From NCBI GenBank assembly GCA_041484845.1, contig JBGPIK010000413.1, positions 1 through 5,999 on the forward strand: a DNA stretch of 5,999 nucleotides, in the 5' to 3' direction. Shown here in pieces: positions 1 to 4,775 of the stretch (position 1 is its first letter; each line of letters starts with the position of its first letter). The notes beneath the pieces were generated by a model that did no database searches, was not told the DNA's origin, and worked only from the letters and a program-made list of their open reading frames with translations. This stretch comes from JBGPIK01 sp041484845 (lineage in GTDB: Bacteria; Desulfobacterota; Binatia; UBA9968). A program made the position numbers and the translations under genes.

Positions 1-3
1 CTG

Positions 4-38
4 CGATCGCTCATGGAACCGGTCGGGTCATGCGATCG
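4..38. repeat. Imperfect hairpin at the left edge
   Basis: The right arm CATGCGATCG (29-38) pairs with 4-15 over ten bases with a 2-nt bulge, around a 13-nt loop. There is no T-tract. The rest of 1-121 shows no gene. The role is unknown and chance is possible. Confidence 0.3.
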
Positions 39-121
39 GGCCGCTACGAACTTGGCTCTCTTCTGGAACGAAAATGTTACAATTGCTGAGACATAGCGCG
101 GTCCAATCCCTTTCCCGCACC

Positions 122-807
122 CTATGTCATCACGATCACCATCCGCGTCCCGTTGTTTCCCTTTTCGACCGCCTCGTGCGCCTGGGCGATCTGGTCGAGC
201 GTGAACTCGCGCACGGGCAGGTGCTTCAGTTTCCCGGCGCTCTGCAGGCGCTCGAAGTCCGCCACCGCCCGCACATACGCCTCTGCCGGCAGCTCGTACA
301 TGTATATGAACTTGATGGTCGATTGGTTCTGGATGCCCCAGCCGGCCGGAATCACACCCTCGGTCCCGCCCGCGCCGTAGATGATCACCGTGCCGAGCTT
401 TGCCAGCATTTTTGGAAAGAATGGCGCGTTTTTCGCGAAGTGCGGCTCGAGCAGGCGGTCCGCGCCCTTGCCGTTTGTCAGCTCCGCCATCCGCGCGCCC
501 ACATCCTCGGCGCGAAAGTCGATCACTTCATCCGCGCCCGCCTCGCGCGCCATCCGGCCTTTCTCGGCGCTTCCCACGGTCGCAATGACCCGCGATCCTT
601 CGAGCTTCGCAATCTGCACCGCGTAATAACCAACCGCACCCGTTCCGCCCGCCACCAGCACCGTGCGGCTGGCGACCGGGCCGTCGCACAAAACGGCGTA
701 ATGCGCCGTAAGCCACGGCACGCCGAGCGAAGCGCCTTCAGTGAAGCTGCAGTTGTCAGGCAGCTTCACCGCGCGCTCTGATGGCAACACGCAGAATTCG
801 GCGGCCG
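122..807 (-). repeat. Direct repeat copy A (686 bp), pair of 2600-3285
   Basis: The segment starts exactly at the TAG stop codon and ends at the shared string GAATTCGGCGGCCG. Beyond both borders the two copies share nothing obvious. Orientation matches copy B. Identity is about 95% by hand count, with substitutions spread along the length and no gaps. Confidence 0.9.
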
Positions 808-826
808 CAAGCCAGCATAGGGTCAA
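122..826 (-). pseudogene. 5'-truncated second copy of the quinone reductase-like MDR oxidoreductase
   Basis: This is the C-terminal two thirds of the MDR oxidoreductase that is complete at 2600-3583. The homologous part is 122-807, matching 2600-3285 with no indels and about 33 mismatches in 686 bp by hand count. It begins at about residue 100 of the full protein, so the N-terminal GroES-like substrate domain is missing while the nucleotide-binding motif AGGTGAVG and the terminal MVIVMT remain. Upstream of 807 the frame continues only into unrelated sequence, opening with a TTG at 826 that has no convincing ribosome site. The frame has no internal stop, yet about 15 residues differ from the full copy, including a Cys to Arg and two Arg to Leu changes. 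I read it as a recent truncated duplicate, probably non-functional. Expression of a Rossmann-only fragment cannot be excluded. Confidence 0.85.
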
Positions 827-834
827 GTCTTGAC
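822..834. repeat. Perfect 13-bp dyad GTCAAG-T-CTTGAC at the truncation point
   Basis: GTCAAG and CTTGAC are exact inverted repeats around one T, 15 bp beyond the end of MDR homology at 807. From memory, GGGTCAAGTCTTGAC-like strings occur in dispersed repeats beside REP-associated (Y1-type) transposase genes in environmental bacteria. I cannot confirm that link here. It may mark the element or break that removed the 5' end of the MDR copy, or it may be chance. Confidence 0.35.
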
Positions 835-1053
835 TTAGGTACTTAGCCTGGTGTTACGAAGCGTAATGCGGTCGCGCTTCTACTCTTGACATTTACCGTT
901 GATGATCCACGCCAGCCGTACGATCCGCTAAATTCAAGCAAGGACAATCGATACCTGACCAATTTCTTTGCGCAGCGGGAACTTCGGGAGCCAGGTCTTG
1001 CAATCACACATTCGCACAATGCAAGGGCCGCCTCGAATCTCACGCCTGGAGGT

Positions 1054-1073
1054 AATTCCGGGGACACAATACC
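1054..1073. repeat. REP-like core AATTCCGGGGACACAATACC
   Basis: This string resembles the CCGGGGACACAATAC repeats I recall flanking REP-associated tyrosine (Y1) transposases. It shares the GGGGACA core with the terminal repeats of the element at 3697-3806. No transposase is present, so it would be a remnant or a non-autonomous copy. The call rests on remembered resemblance and the internal GGGGACA match only. Confidence 0.35.
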
Positions 1074-1176
1074 AATTTCTCCCTGACGAGCGAGGAGGTG
1101 AGGGACTTTACCTTTGCCTCCATGCATCAGAACGGACTCAGAAGCATCCTCAGGCGGAGCGTTTCACGGCTGAGTC

Positions 1177-1464
1177 TTAATTCCGACGTGACAGTAACGA
1201 TCTCAAGGTCTCGTAAACGTCGCGTCGGTGCCCAACGTGATAAACTTCTATGCAAGAGTCCTCTTCGTTGATGCGGTAGATGATGCGATACCGCCTCACT
1301 CGATAGGACCGGTAACCGTCGAGTTCGCCGGCAAGTTCCGTACCCATCTTGGGTTTAACCAGCAATGCATCTATGGTCGATCGAACGAGCCGCTTGATTT
1401 CAGGCGGTAACTTGGAAATGAGGCGTGCGCATTCAGGGGTGTAACGCGCGAAAACTTTGCTCAA
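1177..1464 (-). CDS. RelE/ParE-family toxin of a type II toxin-antitoxin module
   Basis: Known members are small cytoplasmic proteins. RelE types cut mRNA in the ribosome, and ParE types poison gyrase. The predicted 95-residue product has the family signature GYRSYRVRRYRIIYRI (residues about 50-65), then a beta strand and the C-terminal HVGHRRDVYETL (residues about 76-87). The arginines and tyrosine there fit RelE better than ParE. I chose TTG at 1464: it overlaps the antitoxin TGA as TTGA, has GAGGTG at 1473-1478 eight bases upstream, and gives a normal length. A GTG at 1494 would add ten residues lying inside the antitoxin gene. The product is neutralised by the Phd/YefM-like protein encoded just upstream and is cotranscribed with it. 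Whether it is an RNase or a gyrase poison cannot be told from sequence alone. Confidence 0.9.
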   Translation of the reverse strand: MSKVFARYTPECARLISKLPPEIKRLVRSTIDALLVKPKMGTELAGELDGYRSYRVRRYRIIYRINEEDSCIEVYHVGHRRDVYETLRSLLSRRN

Positions 1465-1730
1465 CGCCGAAACACCTCGTCCGGCCGCAGCCACTTGCCC
1501 TTGCGCGCTTGGCGTATGGAAGTTCTCAGGGACTTCGCGGTATCTTCGTCGCTCAAAATTTCGAGCGTCTCGAGCAAGCCGGCATATTTCTCCATGCTCA
1601 GGATCACGGCCGCCGGGACACCATTCTTGGTGACGGCTACCGACTCATCAACGTTTTCAACTTGACGGATCAGCTCCAACAAGTCGTTCTTTGCTTTGGT
1701 GATGGGAACGTATCTCGATATCTCGTTCAT
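1461..1730 (-). CDS. Phd/YefM-family antitoxin
   Basis: The product is an 89-residue antitoxin. The N-terminal half (residues 1-55) is the Phd/YefM DNA-binding fold: RYVPITKAKNDLLELI, then a strand with VAVTKNGVPAAVILSMEKY. The C-terminal half is the charged, probably flexible tail that wraps the toxin (SIRQARKGKW, then LRPDEVF). The start is ATG at 1730, with GAGG five bases upstream. A longer in-frame reading to 1763 would run through the -10 box and is rejected. It is the first gene of the operon and overlaps the toxin by 4 bp. Family members repress their own promoter together with the toxin, which fits the dyad over the -10 box. The Phd-type antitoxin with a RelE-type toxin is a known combination (as in YefM-YoeB). 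Confidence 0.92.
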   Translation of the reverse strand: MNEISRYVPITKAKNDLLELIRQVENVDESVAVTKNGVPAAVILSMEKYAGLLETLEILSDEDTAKSLRTSIRQARKGKWLRPDEVFRR

Positions 1731-1745
1731 GATGGCCTCAATTAC

Positions 1746-1761
1746 GGCTAGTATAATAGCC
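1746..1761. promoter_or_regulatory. Dyad GGCTA-N6-TAGCC over the -10 box, likely autorepression operator
   Basis: GGCTA and TAGCC form a 5-bp-arm inverted repeat whose spacer is the -10 region. A second dyad, CCAC-TGCT-GTGG at 1760-1771, fills the rest of the spacer between -10 and -35. Phd/YefM antitoxins bind paired palindromes at their own promoters, so these two sites are the natural candidates. Binding is inferred. Confidence 0.55.
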
Positions 1762-1777
1762 ACTGCTGTGGTGTCAA
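1750..1777 (-). promoter_or_regulatory. Promoter of the Phd/RelE operon
   Basis: Reading the minus strand, TTGACA (1777-1772) is followed after 16 bp by TATACT (1755-1750). The antitoxin ATG lies 20 bases past the -10 box. Both hexamers are at or near the sigma-70 consensus, making this the best promoter in the window. Confidence 0.8.
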
Positions 1778-2091
1778 GATTTCAGTAGGGCCGCCTTTTC
1801 GCTGGTTTATTTTTCCAGGCTGTCCAGTATCGTCGAATCGTAGAATTCTTTCGGCGAAGCTTTGGCCGCCTCGGGGCGAACCGAGCGCCGGGTCGGACCA
1901 GTGCAAGGTGCTGAAAAGGCATACGAGAGGGAGAAAATGTACGGGGAGTCTTTTTCAGTCCTATAGATAAATCGTACCCTTTTCGCAGCACTTGAAGAGG
2001 ATCTTAAGGATGTCTATTTAACGCCAAGGCTGAGAAACCACGGTCCGCGAGCGTCGCGAGCAGGTCCGAAGGTCTTTCTCGAGCCGAGTGA
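1778..2091. other. Gene-free stretch with a possible C-terminal protein remnant
   Basis: No gene with a start and ribosome site is seen between the RelE operon promoter and the MAPEG stop. On the minus strand, 1807-1872 reads as a plausible protein tail, PKEFYDSTILDSLEK then TAA, without a usable start. A short hairpin CGCGA-GCG-TCGCG at 2046-2058 lies downstream of the MAPEG gene but lacks a T-tract, so it is not a convincing terminator. Confidence 0.4.
1807..1872 (-). pseudogene. Possible remnant of a protein C-terminus
   Basis: The minus-strand frame ending at TAA (1809-1807) spells PKEFYDSTILDSLEK, preceded by EAAKAS. The alternation of charged, aromatic and hydrophobic residues looks like a genuine helical tail, loosely like the ends of periplasmic substrate-binding proteins. 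Further upstream the frame becomes Arg/Pro-rich and unlike protein, and no start codon with a ribosome site was found. The assignment is weak, and the open stretch could be chance. Confidence 0.25.
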
Positions 2092-2523
2092 TTATGCGCT
2101 TCCGCTCAGCTTGGTTACGATCATACCGATCAACCAAAGAAAGCCGACCATCTGGACGAAAAAGAACCCAAAGCGTATCGATGCCATGGTATTTGTCTGA
2201 GTGAAGCATACATGAACCAGCGACTGCATCACGCGAGCAATCAGGATTGCTATTGCCAGGATATTGACGAGATTACTGGCCACATTTCCAACGTGCAGTG
2301 CAAAGACGATCGCGCCAAAGACCGGAAGATTTTCGATGCAGTTCGCATGTGCCCGCATCGCGCGTTTGTACCAATCCTCTCCCTCAACCTGATCGGCGCG
2401 GAAGTTACGTACCTCCACACGTCCCGTGAGAATGCGACTCCAACGGTATACGCCTACCGTTGCCGTCAACAACAGGACGGTCCAGGCAGCGAATCCTAGC
2501 AGCATCCACACTGGCAAGGTCAC
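2092..2523 (-). CDS. MAPEG-family integral membrane protein
   Basis: The predicted 143-residue product is a four-helix inner-membrane protein. Hydrophobic spans lie near residues 7-27, 65-80, 82-104 and 117-138. The diagnostic MAPEG segment RAMRAHANCIENLPVF is at residues 54-69, and ARVMQSLVHV (96-105) matches the family's second conserved helix. MAPEG proteins include microsomal glutathione transferases and bacterial relatives, most with unproven substrates. Length fits the bacterial members. The start is GTG at 2523, with GAGGTG at 2534-2529 five bases upstream. An ATG inside that ribosome site leads at once to a stop. It follows the intact MDR oxidoreductase by 76 nt on the same strand, suggesting joint detoxification of electrophiles. 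The gap is AT-rich near 2545-2560, so it may also have its own promoter. Confidence 0.88.
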   Translation of the reverse strand: MTLPVWMLLGFAAWTVLLLTATVGVYRWSRILTGRVEVRNFRADQVEGEDWYKRAMRAHANCIENLPVFGAIVFALHVGNVASNLVNILAIAILIARVMQSLVHVCFTQTNTMASIRFGFFFVQMVGFLWLIGMIVTKLSGSA

Positions 2524-2599
2524 GACATCACCTCACGGTTCGCATAACTATTAAAAAGTGAACTGGCGTAGGGAGCGAAAAGATGCGTATTGCCACGCC

Positions 2600-3285
2600 C
2601 TACGTCATCACGATCACCATCCGCGTCGCGTTGTTTCCCTTTTCGACCGCCTCGTGCGCCTGGGCGATCTGGTCGAGCCTGAACTCCCGCACGGGCAGGT
2701 GCTTCACCTTTCCGGCGCTCTGCAGGCGCTCGAAGTCCGCCACCGCCCGCGCATACGCCTCTGCCGGCAGCTCGTACATGTATATGAACTTGATGGTCGG
2801 CTGGTTCTGGATGCCCCAGCCGGCCGGAATCACACCCTCGGTCCCGCCCGCACCGTAAATGATCACCGTGCCGCGCTTTGCCAGCATTTTTGGAAGGAGT
2901 GGCGCGTTTTTCGCGAAGTGCGGCTCGAGCAGGCGGTCCGCACCCTTGCCGTTTGTCACCTCCGCAACCCGCGCACCCACATCCTCGGCGCGAAAGTCGA
3001 TCACCTCATCCGCGCCGGCCTCACGCGCCATCCGGCCTTTCTCGGCACTTCCCACGGTCGCGATGACCCGGGATCCTTCGCGCTTCGCAATCTGCACCGC
3101 GTAATAGCCAACCGCACCCGTTCCGCCCGCCACCAGCACCGTGCAGCCGGCGACCGCGCCGTCGCACAAAACGGCGTAATGCGCCGTAAGCCACGGCACG
3201 CCGAGCGAAGCGCCTTCAGTGAAGCTGCAGTTGTCCGGCAGCTTCACCGCGCGCTCTGATGGCACCACGCAGAATTCGGCGGCCG
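2600..3285 (-). repeat. Direct repeat copy B (686 bp), pair of 122-807
   Basis: This is the part of the intact MDR gene that is duplicated at 122-807. The two copies are separated by 1,792 bp holding the RelE-type TA operon and the MAPEG gene. Copy B sits in the full-length gene and so is the likely parent of copy A. Confidence 0.9.
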
Positions 3286-3583
3286 TGCCGAAAGCCCGCT
3301 GCCACTGCGCCATGTAAAGCCAGACGCGCTCGCCGATGCGCTGTTTCGGCACACCCTCGCCTACCGCAACGATTACGCCCGCGCCGTCCTGATGCGGCAC
3401 GATGCGCTCGAACGGCATGCCACGCCGGCGGATGCCGCTGCGCGTGTACGTGTCGGTCGGATTCACGCCTGAGGCGCGGATCTTGACCTTCACTTCGCCC
3501 GACCCCGGAATCTGATCCGGCAGCTCGCCGACCTTGAAAACCTTCGCTGGATCGCCCTGTTCCTCGTACCACGCTGCTTTCAT
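2600..3583 (-). CDS. Zinc-free MDR oxidoreductase, NADPH:quinone reductase (zeta-crystallin) type
   Basis: The predicted 327-residue cytoplasmic protein is of usual length for quinone oxidoreductases. Residues 1-115 form the GroES-like domain (RASGVNPTDTYTRSG at 37-51, PHQDGAGVI at 63-71). Residues about 120-260 form the Rossmann domain with the cofactor motif AGGTGAVG at 152-159, followed by QIAK and GADEVIDF. Neither the catalytic nor the structural zinc ligands of alcohol dehydrogenases are seen, which fits the NAD(P)H quinone/enone reductase branch. The likely reaction is reduction of quinones or alpha,beta-unsaturated carbonyls with NADPH; the real substrate is unknown. The start is ATG at 3583, where MKAAWYEE is the standard family opening, with GGGGGAG just upstream. 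A longer GTG reading to 3643 adds an Arg-rich leader unlike the family. A MAPEG gene follows 76 nt downstream. The 3' 686 bp are duplicated at 122-807. Confidence 0.93.
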   Translation of the reverse strand: MKAAWYEEQGDPAKVFKVGELPDQIPGSGEVKVKIRASGVNPTDTYTRSGIRRRGMPFERIVPHQDGAGVIVAVGEGVPKQRIGERVWLYMAQWQRAFGTAAEFCVVPSERAVKLPDNCSFTEGASLGVPWLTAHYAVLCDGAVAGCTVLVAGGTGAVGYYAVQIAKREGSRVIATVGSAEKGRMAREAGADEVIDFRAEDVGARVAEVTNGKGADRLLEPHFAKNAPLLPKMLAKRGTVIIYGAGGTEGVIPAGWGIQNQPTIKFIYMYELPAEAYARAVADFERLQSAGKVKHLPVREFRLDQIAQAHEAVEKGNNATRMVIVMT

Positions 3584-3642
3584 TCGCTCCCCCTTCGGCC
3601 TCGCGCGTCTACCACTGACGGAAGCCGTAGGCCAAAAGACCA

Positions 3643-3665
3643 CCGATGGTCGTACCGACGATCGG
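3643..3665. promoter_or_regulatory. 23-bp dyad between the PIN toxin and the MDR gene
   Basis: The arms CCGATGGTCG (3643-3652) and CGACGATCGG (3656-3665) pair with one mismatch around a 3-nt centre. It lies 60 bp upstream of the MDR start and just after the PIN toxin stop. On the minus strand it is followed by a short CTTTT, so it could be a weak terminator for the TA operon, or an operator for a regulator of the MDR gene. I cannot decide between them. Confidence 0.45.
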
Positions 3666-3673
3666 CTTACAAA

Positions 3674-4156
3674 TCATCCCCGCGGTCTAGAAAGGCAAAA
3701 GGGGACATTCTTCTTTTCCCTTGCCTCGACGGCATCGACCGAAGTAAATGGCTGTATGCCACATACGACTCGCGGCTCGTAATCGAAATGTAGAATGTCC
3801 CCTTTTTCATTTCCTTTTTCATTTCCCTTTGGACTGATGGTAGCCAGGGAGGCTCCGACTCCGAGAGCAACAGCCGCAATCATACAATCGATAAACGTGG
3901 CGCGCCAACGGCCAGAAATATTGAACAGCCGAGCTGCCAACGCCGCGTCTTCGTCCGTGAAGGATCGACGATCGAGCAATATGCGAGCGGCAAGAGCGAC
4001 ATCGTTCTTTTCGACTGGACCGCACAAAAACTCAGCCCTGGCAATCGAACTGATTCCAACTTCAGTATTGGACCTCAGCCAAGTGCGAAATTGAATATCT
4101 TCAGACGAATTGCGAACCAGCGCGCGGATCAGGAAGCCGGTGTCGAGATGGATCAT
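3674..4156 (-). CDS. PIN-domain (VapC-like) toxin with C-terminus replaced by a repeat element
   Basis: PIN toxins are Mg-dependent RNases that cut tRNA or rRNA. The first 108 residues are a normal PIN domain: MIHLDTGFLI with Asp5, IARAEFLCGP with Glu42, and FIDCMIAAVALG with Asp90, ending GASLATIS. Families usually continue with N-x-x-D-F, which carries the fourth acidic residue. Here the frame runs instead into PKGNEKGNEKGD and about 45 more residues encoded by an inverted-repeat element (3697-3806). The product is therefore 160 residues instead of about 130 and lacks that acid. A short frame past the element, FLDRGDDL then TAA at 3667, could be the original end. The ATG at 4156 lies 14 nt after the antitoxin stop with GGGCGGC upstream. 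Activity is doubtful, though three acidic residues remain. Confidence 0.85.
   Translation of the reverse strand: MIHLDTGFLIRALVRNSSEDIQFRTWLRSNTEVGISSIARAEFLCGPVEKNDVALAARILLDRRSFTDEDAALAARLFNISGRWRATFIDCMIAAVALGVGASLATISPKGNEKGNEKGDILHFDYEPRVVCGIQPFTSVDAVEAREKKNVPFCLSRPRG
3697..3806. mobile_element. 110-bp inverted-repeat (MITE- or REP-like) element in the 3' end of the PIN toxin gene
   Basis: The ends AAAAGGGGACATTCT (3697-3711) and its exact reverse complement (3792-3806) form a 15-bp perfect inverted repeat. It extends inward to 22 bp with two mismatches (3697-3718 against 3785-3806). The 66-bp interior carries a small hairpin GTATG-CCA-CATAC at 3754-3766 and no transposase. The element interrupts the expected end of the PIN domain, supporting insertion. 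No clear target duplication is visible. From memory, the GGGGACATTCT ends recall REP-type repeats mobilised by Y1 transposases; that is unverified. Confidence 0.6.
3802..3825. repeat. 12-bp tandem repeat, two copies of CTTTTTCATTTC
   Basis: Two exact adjacent copies (3802-3813 and 3814-3825) overlap the outer edge of the inverted-repeat element. On the minus strand they encode GNEKGNEK in the PIN toxin frame. A partial third unit, CCCTTT, follows. Replication slippage or an imprecise insertion event could have made it. Confidence 0.7.
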
Positions 4157-4170
4157 CGCCGCCCGGATGC

Positions 4171-4437
4171 TTACCTTGATGAAGACGCTCGGCGCTCGGC
4201 GCGAATCCTACGAGCCCACGCACGCGCTTTGGCGGAAGTCAGACCCAACAAGTCTTGCAAACGATCGAGCGCTTTGAGGGCGCTGTTTTCTTTCCTGTGA
4301 CCATTAATTGCCGCTGATTTTACGACCCGTTTCAGCGCTTCCGACTTCGAAACTCCCCATCGGCGCGCCATATCTTCGAGTTTTCGCGCTGTGCTCGCGT
4401 CCAGAGTGTAGGTAGATTTGGTTGAGGGGTTGGACAT
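4171..4437 (-). CDS. Ribbon-helix-helix antitoxin (VapB/CopG-like)
   Basis: The predicted 88-residue product has an N-terminal ribbon-helix-helix DNA-binding fold: a beta strand STYTLDAS (8-15), helix one TARKLEDMARRWG (16-28), then SKSEALKRVVKSAA (30-43) as helix two. The rest (44-88) is basic and helical (LDRLQDLLGLTSAKARAWAR), and presumably binds the toxin. I start at ATG 4437 because the ribbon motif begins just after it; a TTG at 4473 adds residues with no family resemblance. No strong ribosome site is visible, so a leaderless or weak start is possible. It precedes the PIN-domain toxin by 14 nt, the standard antitoxin-first order. Such antitoxins neutralise the toxin and repress the operon. 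The 8-bp palindrome CCGGCCGG at 4456-4463, just upstream, could be part of the operator. Confidence 0.88.
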   Translation of the reverse strand: MSNPSTKSTYTLDASTARKLEDMARRWGVSKSEALKRVVKSAAINGHRKENSALKALDRLQDLLGLTSAKARAWARRIRAERRASSSR

Positions 4438-4500
4438 AACGACAAGGTTAGAAACCCGGCCGGATATTTGCAAGGGTTCTTAAGGGTCGTTTTTAATCTG

Positions 4501-4525
4501 GCTATTGAAGGCGCCTGAAAATAGC
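4501..4525. promoter_or_regulatory. Nested dyad upstream of the RHH/PIN operon
   Basis: GCTATT (4501-4506) and AATAGC (4520-4525) are inverted around the perfect 8-bp palindrome AGGCGCCT (4509-4516). It lies 64 bp upstream of the antitoxin start and 37 bp past the stop of the 55-residue ORF. There is no T-tract on either side, so an operator is more likely than a terminator. Confidence 0.3.
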
Positions 4526-4561
4526 TATCTCGAATCTCTCTTCCTCTATCCGTCTCTTACC

Positions 4562-4729
4562 TCACTCGACGGAAAGCTCCGGCTTTTCTCGTTTGCGCTT
4601 GTAATCGTACCACGACGGCTCTTCGATTTTATCCTTGCCGGCAATCGGCTGATTGTAAACATAGATCCAGGGATCGATCGTCGGGTAGCGGCGTAGTTTG
4701 TTAGTGAGCAAATATCGCAAGTCTGACAT
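4562..4729 (-). CDS. Unrecognised 55-residue protein downstream of the binding-protein gene
   Basis: This short frame starts at ATG 4729 and ends at TGA 4564-4562. It reads as a credible protein: MSDLRYLLTNKLRRYPTIDP, then WIYVYNQPIAG, then SWYDYKRKREKPEL. It is rich in aromatic residues (six Tyr and two Trp) and strongly charged at the end, with no membrane span or signal peptide. An in-frame TAG lies 33 nt upstream of the ATG, so it is not the tail of a longer open frame at this locus. No good ribosome site is visible. It follows the substrate-binding protein gene by 46 nt on the same strand and may share its transcript. I do not recognise the family. It could be a small accessory protein or a C-terminal relic of a larger one. 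Confidence 0.5.
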   Translation of the reverse strand: MSDLRYLLTNKLRRYPTIDPWIYVYNQPIAGKDKIEEPSWYDYKRKREKPELSVE

Positions 4730-4775
4730 GCGTATTATGGATATAAAATCGGCGGCCTAACCACTCTTGGCGGGC

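Larger units (their letters stand above)
808..1176. other. Gene-free spacer with repeat-like cores between truncated MDR copy and RelE toxin
   Basis: I find no gene here. The frames that are open lack ribosome sites and recognisable protein sequence. The stretch holds a perfect 13-bp dyad at 822-834 and a repeat-like core at 1054-1073. The missing 5' part of the truncated MDR gene is not found here. On the plus strand 1083-1180 reads LTSEEVRDFTFASMHQNG and onward, which looks protein-like but follows a stop at about 1053 and has no start of its own. It may be a relic. Confidence 0.5.

Noticed and set aside
3..10. GCGATCGC octamer as a cyanobacterial HIP1 site
   Set aside because: I noticed only this one copy, at the window's left edge; HIP1-rich genomes show many. 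The gene content does not point to cyanobacteria.
74..781. Long plus-strand open frame
   Set aside because: It is the antisense of the MDR copy. The same Arg/His-rich frame recurs at 2558-3259 over the other copy, as expected from high-GC codon use.
791..808. Adjacent EcoRI (GAATTC) and NotI (GCGGCCGC) sites at the end of the truncated MDR copy, suggesting a cloning or adapter junction
   Set aside because: The intact copy has the same GAATTCGGCGGCCG natively at 3272-3285. Only the last base of the NotI site is new.
843..1127. Minus-strand 94-codon frame as a gene
   Set aside because: It runs through the repeat-like core and the dyad region, and has no ribosome site or recognisable protein pattern.
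2046..2058. CGCGA-GCG-TCGCG hairpin as terminator of the MAPEG gene
   Set aside because: The stem is short and no T-tract follows on the minus strand.
1969..2091. Plus-strand frame reading FAALEEDLKDVYLTPRLRN
   Set aside because: It looks protein-like for a short stretch, but has no start or ribosome site and runs antisense into the MAPEG gene.
3584..3643. N-terminal extension of the MDR protein from a GTG at 3643
   Set aside because: The extra 20 residues are Arg-rich and unlike the family. The ATG at 3583 has a strong ribosome site and the standard MKAAW start.
4505..4696. Plus-strand 63-codon frame
   Set aside because: It is antisense to the better 55-residue minus-strand frame and has no ribosome site.
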